From NCBI RefSeq assembly GCF_000337455.1, contig NZ_AOIU01000033.1, positions 145,263-209,262 of the forward strand: a DNA stretch of 64,000 bases, in the 5' to 3' direction. Every line of letters begins with the position of its first letter. Within the stretch, counting starts at the first letter, position 1. Origin of the DNA: Halosimplex carlsbadense 2-9-1. Its GTDB lineage: Archaea; Halobacteriota; Halobacteria; Halobacteriales; Haloarculaceae. Below are positions 1 through 8,029 of this stretch, piece by piece. The notes below the pieces were generated by a model. The model saw nothing but the letters and a program-made list of their open reading frames with translations. It searched no databases and was not told where the DNA came from. A program made the translations under genes and the position numbers.

Positions 1-39
1 TCTATTTCACACAAGAAAGATCCTGATATAATACGAACA

Positions 40-387
40 ATGGGCGGACTGACTGGCTGGCTAAAATGGTGGACCTATTGGTTCTTCTTTGAGTGGAATC
101 TAAATGCGGTCAAATGGAAGGCAGGAATCATCACCATCTTCATCTGGACCGTGGATACCCTATTTTTCACCGGCTTAATATCTAAGATCTGGATCGCTAT
201 ACTAGTCGTATTTGTCGGGGTAACAGCCCTTATCCCATCAATTCCAACCGCGTTGGGAGCCGCCGACAAGCTTGACTTAATTAATCTCAGCAAAGAGCAA
301 TCACTGATACGTCGCTTCTTTTCACTCATCTTCAGCGATGTGACAGAGTATATTGAGTTGTTACTTGACTACCTCTTCGGAGACTAA
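40..387 (+). CDS. Small hypothetical membrane protein
   Basis: A 115-residue ORF with ATG start in an AT-rich segment. It has two strongly hydrophobic stretches (about residues 30-47 and 51-68) after an aromatic, Trp-rich N-terminus, and a charged middle followed by a hydrophobic-acidic tail. I do not recognise the family. The base composition is clearly lower in GC than the leu/ilv genes that follow, which suggests transferred DNA. An overlapping ORF on the other strand lacks protein-like features and I left it out. Confidence 0.45.
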   Translation: MGGLTGWLKWWTYWFFFEWNLNAVKWKAGIITIFIWTVDTLFFTGLISKIWIAILVVFVGVTALIPSIPTALGAADKLDLINLSKEQSLIRRFFSLIFSDVTEYIELLLDYLFGD

Positions 388-470
388 TTCTAAGCCCCTC
401 CACGCCTCTCAAACCGATTATATTCCTCAGAGCAGATTTTCCGAAACTCGTTGAGTACCCTGCTTGAATT

Positions 471-1024
471 AGTGTCCGGTTCTCGGGGAAGTATCGAATC
501 TTATCAATCCAAATCGAAACCCTTGATATGGATTTCAAGTGACCTTCATGGGCAAATTCTAATGATGGACTAGCCGATAATACTGAGTCATCAGTTCCAA
601 ACATGCATCTAAGACGTGATGGACTTCGCCCCTTATTGATCGTTGAGTCAGAAGCATATGGAGAACTAGAGACGATTCAAGACATCATCCAAGGAATTGG
701 TGTTATACTTGCGCTCGTAGGAGTATTAACTCGATTTACAGGGTTAATCGGATCTGTAGTCGGTTTGATCGAATTGGGGATTGCACTGTTTTTAGCAGCT
801 CGTTTGGTGAAATTGGAGAGGAGTGAAATTACAGAAGAGATCGGGATTGAGGATGATATTGAGGTGACCATGAGGCATGTTGACGACGAATAGGAAGAGA
901 TTGATTCAGACTATTTGATTTCCCCTGCTTGTTCGGTAGTCCGCGACCTGTGGAAACCGGCCATCAGAAATGTTCGATTCTATTGGACAAGCCTGAACTT
1001 CTAAGAATAGCAGTGTCCGGTTCT
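471..1024 (+). repeat. 13-bp direct repeat pair in AT-rich segment
   Basis: The 13-mer AGTGTCCGGTTCT occurs at 471-483 and again at 1012-1024, flanking the second small ORF. It could be a trace of a small insertion or a duplicated site. Nothing else around the copies matches well. Confidence 0.3.
603..893 (+). CDS. Small hypothetical membrane protein
   Basis: A 96-residue ORF with two hydrophobic segments (about residues 29-48 and 49-70) and an acidic, soluble C-terminal tail rich in Glu and Asp. The start is uncertain: the first 20 residues read poorly and a later start is possible. It sits in the same AT-rich stretch as the ORF at 40-387. I recognise no family. Bases 894-1131 after it hold no gene that I can support. 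Confidence 0.4.
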   Translation: MHLRRDGLRPLLIVESEAYGELETIQDIIQGIGVILALVGVLTRFTGLIGSVVGLIELGIALFLAARLVKLERSEITEEIGIEDDIEVTMRHVDDE

Positions 1025-1131
1025 ACAAATTGATTGATCTCCCTAACCAACTCATTTAACTGCTACCCTATTCTTCCAATCAATCTCAAACTGTCCGCTT
1101 TGGCTTCAAACCGGATCTCAAGACCGGAATC

Positions 1132-2430
1132 GTGCCACGCGCTACCGCACGAACGCACCGAGCGGAGCCTTTATTGCCTCCGAGGGAACAGCATAGAGTA
1201 CAATGTCCAATACTGAGGGCACGTCGGCTTCGCCGGCGGATCGAGTTCTTCCAGGGTACTTTAAATAGTACCTCGGAAGTTCACGAGGCACGTATTTTCG
1301 ACACCACGCTCCGCGACGGGGAGCAGTCACCACGCACGTCGTTCTCCTACGAAGACAAACGGGAGATAGCGGCGGTGCTGGACGACATGGGAACCCACGT
1401 CATCGAGGCGGGCTTCCCGGTCAACTCCGACGCGGAATTCGAGGCCGTTCGCGACATCGCGAACTCGACCTCGACGACGACCTGCGGGCTGGCGCGGGTC
1501 GTCGAGAAAGACGTCGAAGCGGCACTGGACTCCGGTGTGGAGCTGGTTCACGTGTTCGTCTCGACGAGCGACGTACAGCTGGAGGACTCCATGCACGCGA
1601 CCCGCGAGCAGGCCGTCGAGCGCGCCGTCCAGTCGGTCGAGCGCGTCAAAGAGGCCGGGGTCGACTGCATGTTCTCGCCGATGGACGCCACCCGAACCGA
1701 CGAGGCGTTCCTGATGGAGGTCGTCGACGCCGTCAGCGAGGCGGGCACCGACTGGATCAACATCCCGGACACCTGCGGGGTGGCGACGCCCACGCGGTTC
1801 CGCGACATGATCGCGAAGGTCGTCGACCGCACGGACGCGGACATCGACGTCCACACGCACGACGACTTCGGGCTGGCGGCGGCCAACGCGCTGTCGGGCT
1901 TCGAGGCCGGCGCCGCCCAGGCGCAGGTCTCGGTCAACGGCATCGGCGAGCGCGCGGGCAACGCGGCCTACGAGGAGGTCGTGATGGCCCTGGAGTCGCT
2001 GTACGACGTCGACACGGGGATCGACACGACGCGGATCACGGAGATCTCCCGGATCATCGAGGGCAAAAGCGACATCCCGGTGCCGGCGAACAAGCCGGTC
2101 GTCGGCCGCAACGCCTTCTCCCACGAGAGCGGGATCCACGCGGCCGGCGTCATCGAGAACTCCGACACGTTCGAGCCGGGGGTCATGACCCCGGAGATGG
2201 TCGGGGCCTCGCGTGAACTCGTCCTGGGCAAGCACACCGGTCAGCACTCGGTGCGCGAGCGGCTGGTCGAGGCGAGCTACGAGCCCACCGACGACGAGGT
2301 GCGCGAGATTACCCGACGCGTCAAGGAGTTCGGCGCGGACGACAATCGCGTCACCATGGAGGTCCTGGAGGAGTTCGCTCAGGACGTCGGCGTCGACCGC
2401 GAGGTCGATGAAGAGGAGGTCCGGGCGTAG
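1132..2430 (+). CDS. leuA: 2-isopropylmalate synthase (or citramalate synthase) LeuA
   Basis: This enzyme condenses acetyl-CoA with 2-ketoisovalerate at the entry to leucine synthesis (citramalate synthase is the close alternative). The DRE-TIM metallolyase core begins near 1290 with FDTTLRDGEQ, the family signature around the metal-binding Asp. The HxH metal motif appears as DVHTHDDFGLA, and the second signature as VNGIGERAGNAAYEE. The family's long C-terminal regulatory domain is absent, as in short archaeal forms. The 5' end is puzzling. The open frame reaches a GTG at 1132, but no ATG, GTG or TTG occurs in frame between 1177 and the core, while a likely promoter and leader ORF lie inside this stretch. 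The core call is safe; the start is not. Confidence 0.9.
   Translation: MPRATARTHRAEPLLPPREQHRVQCPILRARRLRRRIEFFQGTLNSTSEVHEARIFDTTLRDGEQSPRTSFSYEDKREIAAVLDDMGTHVIEAGFPVNSDAEFEAVRDIANSTSTTTCGLARVVEKDVEAALDSGVELVHVFVSTSDVQLEDSMHATREQAVERAVQSVERVKEAGVDCMFSPMDATRTDEAFLMEVVDAVSEAGTDWINIPDTCGVATPTRFRDMIAKVVDRTDADIDVHTHDDFGLAAANALSGFEAGAAQAQVSVNGIGERAGNAAYEEVVMALESLYDVDTGIDTTRITEISRIIEGKSDIPVPANKPVVGRNAFSHESGIHAAGVIENSDTFEPGVMTPEMVGASRELVLGKHTGQHSVRERLVEASYEPTDDEVREITRRVKEFGADDNRVTMEVLEEFAQDVGVDREVDEEEVRA
1170..1175 (+). promoter_or_regulatory. TATA box upstream of the leuA leader ORF
   Basis: TTTATT followed by GCC lies exactly 33 nt before the ATG at 1203, the normal distance for a leaderless haloarchaeal transcript. 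The same TTTATTGCC string at the same 33-nt distance precedes the leader ORF upstream of ilvB. The match in sequence and spacing makes both more credible. Confidence 0.5.
1203..1268 (+). CDS. Putative 21-codon leader ORF overlapping leuA 5' end
   Basis: ATG at 1203 opens a 21-residue peptide (MSNTEGTSASPADRVLPGYFK) ending at TAG 1266-1268. It lies in a different frame from leuA. It starts 33 nt after a TATA box, so it would be a leaderless start. The stop falls inside the inverted repeat GGTACT-TTAAAT-AGTACC. It could be a regulatory leader, or the true N-terminus of LeuA joined by a +1 shift near the stop. It is not rich in leucine. Confidence 0.35.
   Translation: MSNTEGTSASPADRVLPGYFK
1255..1272 (+). 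promoter_or_regulatory. Inverted repeat GGTACT-n6-AGTACC at leader stop
   Basis: Perfect 6-bp arms (1255-1260 and 1267-1272) flank TTAAAT. The centre with its neighbours reads TTTAAATA, a good TATA-like sequence. It could be an operator, a core promoter or the base of a small hairpin. It covers the stop codon of the 21-codon leader and lies about 20 nt before the conserved LeuA core. Confidence 0.4.
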
Positions 2431-2540
2431 GACGATGCCCGCCTCCACGGCCGCCGAGCGCACACAGCGAAAGCTACCGTCGCCGCGAGCGGCGCCCTCC
2501 CGCCACCGAACGGTCGGGAGCGCGCGTCGGACACGGAAAA

Positions 2541-2546
2541 TTTATT
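2541..2546 (+). promoter_or_regulatory. TATA box upstream of the ilvB leader ORF
   Basis: TTTATTGCC is preceded by an A run and lies 33 nt before the ATG at 2574. It is the same box and distance as at 1170. No convincing TATA box lies between the leader ORF and ilvB, so this is the best candidate promoter for the ilvB operon. Confidence 0.5.
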
Positions 2547-2573
2547 GCCGCCGGTGTGCAGACACTCGTAGTG

Positions 2574-2651
2574 ATGACACAGACCGCTGGCGTCGAGGCG
2601 GCCGAACTCGCGTCCAGCGGCGCGCTTCGCGGTATCGTAGGGGCTCTTTAG
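2574..2651 (+). CDS. Putative 25-codon leader peptide of the ilvB operon
   Basis: ATG at 2574 opens a 25-residue ORF ending at TAG 2649-2651. Six residues are branched-chain, and five of these lie in the last nine codons (LRGIVGAL run). The stop lies inside a GC-rich hairpin (2640-2655). A likely leaderless promoter sits 33 nt upstream, and the ilvB ATG follows 76 nt after the stop. This resembles a bacterial-style attenuation leader. I see no second, alternative hairpin with confidence, so the mechanism is inference. Confidence 0.45.
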   Translation: MTQTAGVEAAELASSGALRGIVGAL

Positions 2652-2655
2652 CCCC
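2640..2655 (+). terminator. Hairpin at the end of the ilvB leader ORF
   Basis: GGGGCT (2640-2645) pairs perfectly with AGCCCC (2650-2655) across a CTTT loop. It overlaps the last codons and stop of the leader ORF. The following bases are C-rich and not T-rich, so it is not a textbook terminator. It may act as an attenuator or ribosome-sensing element. Confidence 0.35.
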
Positions 2656-2727
2656 CTCACCTACTGCAGTTCATTCTCGGCGGACGCATCGATTCGACGC
2701 GGAGCGGATACGACGACACCACCACAC

Positions 2728-4554
2728 ATGAGCGAGCAAACACCAGTGTCGCCTCCAGAAGGCGAACGGACGGACACCGAGGAACAGACGACGGAGACAA
2801 CAGCGGCCGGCGAGGGCCGAACGACGAACGACACCGTGTCGACGGGCGCGGAGTCGATCGTCGCGGCGCTCGAACAGGCCGGCGCGGAGACGCTGTTCGG
2901 CGTGCAGGGCGGGGCGATCATGCCCGTCTACGACGCGCTGTACGACTCCGAGGAGCTGACGCACGTCACGATGGCTCACGAGCAGGGGGCCTCCCACGCG
3001 GCGGACGCCTACGGCATCGTCTCGGGGAAACCGGGCGTCTGCCTGGCGACCTCCGGGCCGGGGGCGACCAACCTCGTGACCGGCATCGCCGACGCGTCGA
3101 TGGACTCGGACCCCATGATCGCGCTGACCGGCCAGGTCCCGACGGAGATGGTCGGTAACGACGCGTTCCAGGAGACCGACACCGTCGGCGTCACCCAGCC
3201 GGTCACCAAACACAGCTACTTCGCGGCCGACGCCGACACGGTCGGCACCGAGGTCGGCGAGGCGTTCGCGCTGGCCGACGAGGGCCGACAGGGCCCGACG
3301 CTGGTCGACCTGCCCAAGGACGTGACCCAGGGCGAGACCGACGCGTTCCCCGGCAAGCCGGAGACGCCGGATACGTACAACCCGCCGACGACCGCCGAGC
3401 CAGAGGCGGTCGACGCGGCCGCCGGCGCGCTCGCCGACGCCGAGCGCCCGGTCATCCTCGCGGGCGGTGGCGTCATCAAGGCCGACGCCAGCGACGAACT
3501 GCGGCAGTTCGCCACCGACTACGAGATCCCGGTCATCACGACCATGCCCGGTATCGGCTCCTTCCCGGAAGACCACGAACTCTCCCTGGAGTGGGCCGGG
3601 ATGCACGGCACCGGCTACGCCAACATGGCGATCACCAACACCGACTGCATGCTCGCGGTCGGGACGCGCTTCGACGACCGACTCACGGGGGGCGTCGAGA
3701 CGTTCGCACCGGACGCCGACATCGTTCACGTCGACATCGATCCCGCCGAGATCAGCAAGAACATCGAAGCGGATTACCCGCTGATCGGCGACGCCAGGCA
3801 GGTCCTGCGCCAGCTCGACGACGCGATGGCGGTCGCCTACGAGGCGACCGACAGCTCGCCCGAGGCCTACGCGGAGTGGCGCGAGCAGTGCCAGGCCTGG
3901 AAGGACGAGTACGCGATGACCTACGACACGCCGGAGGACGAGCCGCTCAAACCCCAGTACGTGGTCGAGCGGTTCTCCGAGTTCGCCGCCGACGACGCCA
4001 TCGTCACGACCGGCGTCGGCCAGCACCAGATGTGGGCCAGCCAGTTCTGGACGTTCACCGAGCCCCGCACGTGGGTCTCCTCCCACGGGCTGGGGACGAT
4101 GGGCTACGGCGTCCCCTCCGCGATCGGCGCGAAGATCGCCGCGCCCGACCAGGAGGTCGTCTGCTTCGACGGCGACGGATCCTTCCTGATGACGGTCCAG
4201 GAACTCTCGGTCGCAGTGCGGGAGGACCTCGATATCACGTACGTCGTCCTGAACAACGAGGCGGTCGGGATGGTCCGCCAGTGGCAGGACGGCTTCTACG
4301 AGGGCCGGCGGATGGCCTCGGAGTACCCGTGGATCCCGCAGTTCGACATGCTTGCCGAGGCGTTCGGCGCGCGCGGATTCCGGCTGGAGGACCCCGAGGA
4401 GGTCGACGAGGTCATCGAGAAGGCGCGCAACTACGACGGCCCGGCGGTGATCGACGCGATCATCGACCCGGCAGAGAACGTCTATCCGATGGTCCCCAGC
4501 GGCGGGGATAACGGACTGTTCGCACTGAACGGCGACCAACTGGGTGATCTCTGA
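2728..4554 (+). CDS. ilvB: Acetolactate synthase large (catalytic) subunit
   Basis: This is the ThDP-dependent enzyme of the first common step of valine, leucine and isoleucine synthesis: pyruvate plus pyruvate or 2-ketobutyrate. The 608 residues begin with an acidic Thr/Glu-rich extension of about 35 residues. Then come the N-terminal ThDP domain (GVQGGAIMPVYDAL; HEQGASHAADAY with the catalytic Glu), the central FAD-binding domain (about 215-350) and the C-terminal ThDP domain with the GDGSF...NNE metal/diphosphate motif. The ATG at 2728 is the only sensible start. The gene leads directly into ilvN with a 1-nt gap, so the two subunits are probably translationally coupled. Confidence 0.96.
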   Translation: MSEQTPVSPPEGERTDTEEQTTETTAAGEGRTTNDTVSTGAESIVAALEQAGAETLFGVQGGAIMPVYDALYDSEELTHVTMAHEQGASHAADAYGIVSGKPGVCLATSGPGATNLVTGIADASMDSDPMIALTGQVPTEMVGNDAFQETDTVGVTQPVTKHSYFAADADTVGTEVGEAFALADEGRQGPTLVDLPKDVTQGETDAFPGKPETPDTYNPPTTAEPEAVDAAAGALADAERPVILAGGGVIKADASDELRQFATDYEIPVITTMPGIGSFPEDHELSLEWAGMHGTGYANMAITNTDCMLAVGTRFDDRLTGGVETFAPDADIVHVDIDPAEISKNIEADYPLIGDARQVLRQLDDAMAVAYEATDSSPEAYAEWREQCQAWKDEYAMTYDTPEDEPLKPQYVVERFSEFAADDAIVTTGVGQHQMWASQFWTFTEPRTWVSSHGLGTMGYGVPSAIGAKIAAPDQEVVCFDGDGSFLMTVQELSVAVREDLDITYVVLNNEAVGMVRQWQDGFYEGRRMASEYPWIPQFDMLAEAFGARGFRLEDPEEVDEVIEKARNYDGPAVIDAIIDPAENVYPMVPSGGDNGLFALNGDQLGDL

Positions 4555-4555
4555 G

Positions 4556-5212
4556 ATGACACAAGGCATGGACGGCCCCCATCCCGACGAACGGATGCGA
4601 CCGGCGGGCCGACGGAACTCCCAAGGCATTCGCATCGACCCGGAAGCAGAGGCGACCCACCAGCCGCGCAAGGCGGTGCTGTCGACGCTGGTCAACCACG
4701 AGCCGGGCGTCCTCGCGGAGGTCTCCGGCCTGTTCAGCCGTCGACAGTTCAACATCGAGAGCCTCACTGTCGGCGCGACCGACGACCCCGAGGTCGCCCG
4801 GATGACGATCGTCATCGAGGAGCCCGAGCCCGGCGTCGACCAGGCGAAGAAACAGCTGCAGAAGCTCGTGCCGGTCATCTCCGTCGAGGAGCTCGAACCG
4901 GAGGCGGTCCAGCGCGAGCTGATCCTGGTGAAGGTCAGCGGCGAGAAGCCGGACGACGTGAACGCCGTCGCGGACATGTACGACGGGTCGGTCGTCGACG
5001 CCTCGCCCGAGACCATCACGATCGAGATCACGGGGAGCCAGCAGAAGATCGAGGCGGCGGTCGAGGCGTTCGACCAGTTCGACGTGCAGGAGGTCGTCCG
5101 CACGGGTGCCGCCGCGGTCGAGCGCGGCGCGGACGTGCTCGAAGACACGCGACGGAAAGCGGAGCCAATATCAGAGACCGGCGAGACCCCTCAGACAGCT
5201 ACAGATGACTGA
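4556..5212 (+). CDS. ilvN: Acetolactate synthase small (regulatory) subunit
   Basis: This is the regulatory partner of IlvB that carries valine feedback control. An N-terminal ACT domain begins around residue 38 with [19 protein letters not shown] and contains the characteristic FNIESLTVG. The second half is the AHAS small-subunit C-terminal domain (ELILVKV...). The start is ATG 4556, just after the ilvB stop; an in-frame ATG at 4544 lies inside ilvB. The N-terminal 35 residues and the acidic C-terminal tail are haloarchaeal extensions. Its 3' end overlaps ilvC by 8 nt. Confidence 0.93.
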   Translation: MTQGMDGPHPDERMRPAGRRNSQGIRIDPEAEATHQPRKAVLSTLVNHEPGVLAEVSGLFSRRQFNIESLTVGATDDPEVARMTIVIEEPEPGVDQAKKQLQKLVPVISVEELEPEAVQRELILVKVSGEKPDDVNAVADMYDGSVVDASPETITIEITGSQQKIEAAVEAFDQFDVQEVVRTGAAAVERGADVLEDTRRKAEPISETGETPQTATDD

Positions 5213-6203
5213 CGACTTCACCGTACCCGTCTACGACGACGGCGACGCAGACGCATCGTACATCGAGGACAAGACCGTGGCCATCCTGGGCTACGGCAGC
5301 CAGGGCCACGCGCAGGCCCAGAACCTCGCCGACAGCGGGGTCGACGTGGTCGTCGGTCTCCGCGAGGACTCGGCCTCCCGCGACGAGGCCGAAGCCGACG
5401 GACTGCGCGTCGCGGTGCCGGACGACGCCGTCGCCGAGGCGGACATCACCGTGATGCTCGTCCCGGACACCGTCCAGCCGGCGGTCTTCGAGGCCGTCGA
5501 GGACGGTCTGGAGGAGGGCGACACGCTCCAGTTCGCACACGGGTTCAACGTCCACTACGGCCAGATCGAGCCGCCGGAGGGCGTCGACGTGACGATGGTC
5601 GCCCCGAAGAGCCCCGGCCACCTCGTCCGCCGCACGTACAAGCGCGGCGAGGGCACCCCGGGTCTCATCGCTATCGAGCAGGACGCCACCGGAGAGACCA
5701 AGGAGGAGGCGCTGGCCTACGCGCAGGCCATCGGCTGCGCCCGCGCCGGCGTCATCGAGACGACGTTCCAGGAGGAAGTCGAGACCGACCTGTTCGGCGA
5801 GCAGGCCGTCCTCTGTGGCGGCGTCACCGAGATGGTCAAGGCCGGCTTCGAGACGCTCGTCGACGCGGGCTACGCCCCCGAGATGGCCTACTTCGAGTGT
5901 CTCAACGAGCTGAAGCTGATTGTCGACCTGATGTACGAGGGCGGCAACATGGAGATGTGGAACTCCGTCTCGGACACCGCCGAGTACGGCGGGCTCACGC
6001 GCGGCGAGGAGATCATCGACCGCGACGGCTTCGACGAGATCCTCGAAGGCGTCCAGAACGGGGAGTTCGCCCGCGAGTGGATCAACGAGAACCAGGCCCA
6101 CCGGCCGGCCTACAAGCAGTACCGAGACGCGGAAGCCAACCACCAGATCGAGGAAGTCGGCGGGCGCCTGCGCGAGCTGTTCGCGTGGGCCGACGAGGAG
6201 TAG
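5205..6203 (+). CDS. ilvC: Ketol-acid reductoisomerase
   Basis: It converts acetolactate or acetohydroxybutyrate to the dihydroxy acid, using NAD(P)H and Mg2+. The Rossmann motif [20 protein letters not shown] lies near residue 25. MVAPKSPGH and the Mg-binding [10 protein letters not shown] region (class I short form) follow, and the C-terminal knot domain carries SDTAEYGG. The length of 332 residues fits the class I family. The start at ATG 5205 gives [11 protein letters not shown] and overlaps the ilvN stop by 8 nt, consistent with one operon. Confidence 0.96.
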   Translation: MTDDFTVPVYDDGDADASYIEDKTVAILGYGSQGHAQAQNLADSGVDVVVGLREDSASRDEAEADGLRVAVPDDAVAEADITVMLVPDTVQPAVFEAVEDGLEEGDTLQFAHGFNVHYGQIEPPEGVDVTMVAPKSPGHLVRRTYKRGEGTPGLIAIEQDATGETKEEALAYAQAIGCARAGVIETTFQEEVETDLFGEQAVLCGGVTEMVKAGFETLVDAGYAPEMAYFECLNELKLIVDLMYEGGNMEMWNSVSDTAEYGGLTRGEEIIDRDGFDEILEGVQNGEFAREWINENQAHRPAYKQYRDAEANHQIEEVGGRLRELFAWADEE

Positions 6204-6220
6204 CGAGCGGACCCAAACAG

Positions 6221-6529
6221 ATGACAGACGAGGATACGACACCGACCGAGACGACGACAGCGACCGTCGGCGACGCCGCCCCGAAGGCGACGATGGGCGA
6301 GTTCAGCCACACTAACCCTCACACCGGGACGGCCTTCGGCGACGACTTCGCCTTCCAGCGGGGACCGACAGTGGCCGCCGACGGCGGTGAGCGAGACGTG
6401 GTCGACGCCACGGACGAGGAGTCGGCGCAGACGATGAGCGACGTGGACCACGAACACCCCGACGAGGACGCGGAAGACGCCAATCGCGTCTTCCAGCGGG
6501 GCGTAGACGGACGAGACGGATCAGTATGA
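6221..6529 (+). CDS. Conserved-looking small acidic protein between ilvC and leuC
   Basis: A 102-residue Asp/Glu/Thr-rich protein with no membrane segment. It contains two copies of an FQRG motif, [14 protein letters not shown] near residue 45 and [11 protein letters not shown] at the C-terminus, each followed by an acidic or Gly-rich run. It starts 17 nt after ilvC and overlaps leuC by 4 nt (ATGA), so it is an operon member. I do not know its function. The tight coupling suggests a role with the Leu/Ilv enzymes, but that is inference. Confidence 0.75.
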   Translation: MTDEDTTPTETTTATVGDAAPKATMGEFSHTNPHTGTAFGDDFAFQRGPTVAADGGERDVVDATDEESAQTMSDVDHEHPDEDAEDANRVFQRGVDGRDGSV

Positions 6530-7947
6530 GTCAGGGAACACTGTACGACAAGGTGTGGGACCGGCACAAAGTGACGACGCTGCCCAACGGGCAGGACCAG
6601 CTGTTCGTCGGGCTGCACCTCATCCACGAGGTGACGAGCCCGCAGGCGTTCGGCATGCTCCGCGAGCGCGACATCGAGGTCGCGCGACCGGATCTCACGC
6701 TCGCGACGGTCGACCACATCGTGCCGACGGCCGACCAGTCGCGACCGTACGGCGACGACGCCGCGGAGAACATGATGTCCGAGCTGGAGGAGAACGTCCG
6801 CGACGCGGGCATCGACTTTCTCGACCCGACCAGCGGCGAACAGGGCATCGTCCACGTCGTCGGCCCGGAGCAGGGGCTCACCCAGCCGGGCAAGACGATC
6901 GTCTGTGGCGACTCCCACACCTCCACGCACGGCGCCTTCGGCGCGCTCGCCTTCGGGATCGGGACCTCCCAGATCCGCGACGTGCTGGCCACCCAGACCA
7001 TCGCGATGGAGAAGCAGAAGGTCCGCAAGATCCAGGTCGACGGCGAACTCGGCGAGGGCGTCGAGGCCAAGGACATCATCCTGGAGATCATCCGTCGCCT
7101 GGGCACCGAGGGTGGCGTCGGCTACGTCTACGAGTACGCCGGCGAGGCCATCGAGAACCTCGACATGGAGGGCCGGATGTCTATCTGTAACATGTCCATC
7201 GAGGGCGGCGCCCGCGCGGGCTACGTCAACCCCGACGAGACCACCTTCGAGTGGCTGGAACAGACGGACTACTTCCAGGACCACCCCGAGAAGTTCGACG
7301 AGCTGAAGCCCTACTGGGAGTCCATCAGCAGCGACGCGGACGCCGAGTACGACGACGTGGTCCGCATCGACGCGAGCGAGCTGGACCCGGTCGTCACCTG
7401 GGGCACCACGCCCGGCCAGGGCATCGGCATTCACGACCCGATCCCGGCGCCGGAGGACCTCGCAGACGACAAGGTCGACACGGCCAAGCGCGCCCAGGAC
7501 CACATGCGCGTCGAGCCCGGCGAGACGATGGACGGCTACGACATCGACGTGGCCTTCCTGGGTTCGTGTACCAACGCCCGTCTTCCGGACCTGCGCCGCG
7601 CGGCCCGGATCGTGAAGGGCCGCCAGGTCGCCGACGACGTGCGCGCGTTCGTCGTCCCCGGCAGCCAGCGCGTCCAGCGTCAGGCCGAGGAAGAAGGTCT
7701 CAAGGACATCTTCGAGGCGGCCGGCTTCGACTGGCGCAACGCCGGCTGTTCGATGTGTCTCGGCATGAACGAGGACCAGCTGGAAGGCGACGAGGCGTGT
7801 GCTTCCTCGTCCAACCGGAACTTCGTCGGCCGCCAGGGCTCCAAGGACGGCCGCACCGTCCTGATGAACCCGCGGATGGTCGCCGCGGCGGCGATCACCG
7901 GTGAGGTCTCTGACGTGCGCGACCTGGAGGAGGTGCAACTCGCATGA
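6526..7947 (+). CDS. leuC: 3-isopropylmalate dehydratase large subunit
   Basis: This is the [4Fe-4S] isomerase that converts 2- to 3-isopropylmalate. The 473-residue protein shows the aconitase-family signatures: [22 protein letters not shown], the first cluster cysteine in [13 protein letters not shown], and the CxxC pair in [20 protein letters not shown] is the substrate-side motif near the C-terminus. The ATG at 6526 overlaps the preceding gene by 4 nt. The partner subunit leuD lies 82 nt downstream, beyond a group of hairpins. Confidence 0.96.
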   Translation: MSQGTLYDKVWDRHKVTTLPNGQDQLFVGLHLIHEVTSPQAFGMLRERDIEVARPDLTLATVDHIVPTADQSRPYGDDAAENMMSELEENVRDAGIDFLDPTSGEQGIVHVVGPEQGLTQPGKTIVCGDSHTSTHGAFGALAFGIGTSQIRDVLATQTIAMEKQKVRKIQVDGELGEGVEAKDIILEIIRRLGTEGGVGYVYEYAGEAIENLDMEGRMSICNMSIEGGARAGYVNPDETTFEWLEQTDYFQDHPEKFDELKPYWESISSDADAEYDDVVRIDASELDPVVTWGTTPGQGIGIHDPIPAPEDLADDKVDTAKRAQDHMRVEPGETMDGYDIDVAFLGSCTNARLPDLRRAARIVKGRQVADDVRAFVVPGSQRVQRQAEEEGLKDIFEAAGFDWRNAGCSMCLGMNEDQLEGDEACASSSNRNFVGRQGSKDGRTVLMNPRMVAAAAITGEVSDVRDLEEVQLA

Positions 7948-7951
7948 GCCG

Positions 7952-8029
7952 CGAGACGCGAAGCGTCTCGGAACGGCGAGCCGGTGAAACCGGCGAGCGT
8001 GAGCGAGTGCGACCACCGGAGGTGGTCGC
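7952..8029 (+). repeat. Three successive perfect hairpins between leuC and leuD
   Basis: Hairpin 1: 8-bp arms 7952-7959 and 7963-7970, loop GAA. Hairpin 2: 6-bp arms 7980-7985 and 7989-7994, loop GAA. Hairpin 3: 9-bp arms 8009-8017 and 8021-8029, loop GGA, ending immediately before the leuD ATG. All three have 3-nt purine loops. They fill the only long gap in the operon and may affect mRNA stability or leuC:leuD expression ratio. They may also be a haloarchaeal intergenic repeat. Confidence 0.7.

Noticed and set aside
332-604. 90-codon minus-strand ORF in the AT-rich left segment
   Set aside because: No protein-like features and no promoter; likely chance in AT-rich DNA.
2671-5148. 825-codon open frame on the minus strand opposite ilvB and ilvN
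   Set aside because: It is antisense to two well-supported genes; the product is Arg/Val/Asp-rich without motifs, the usual mirror ORF in GC-rich DNA.
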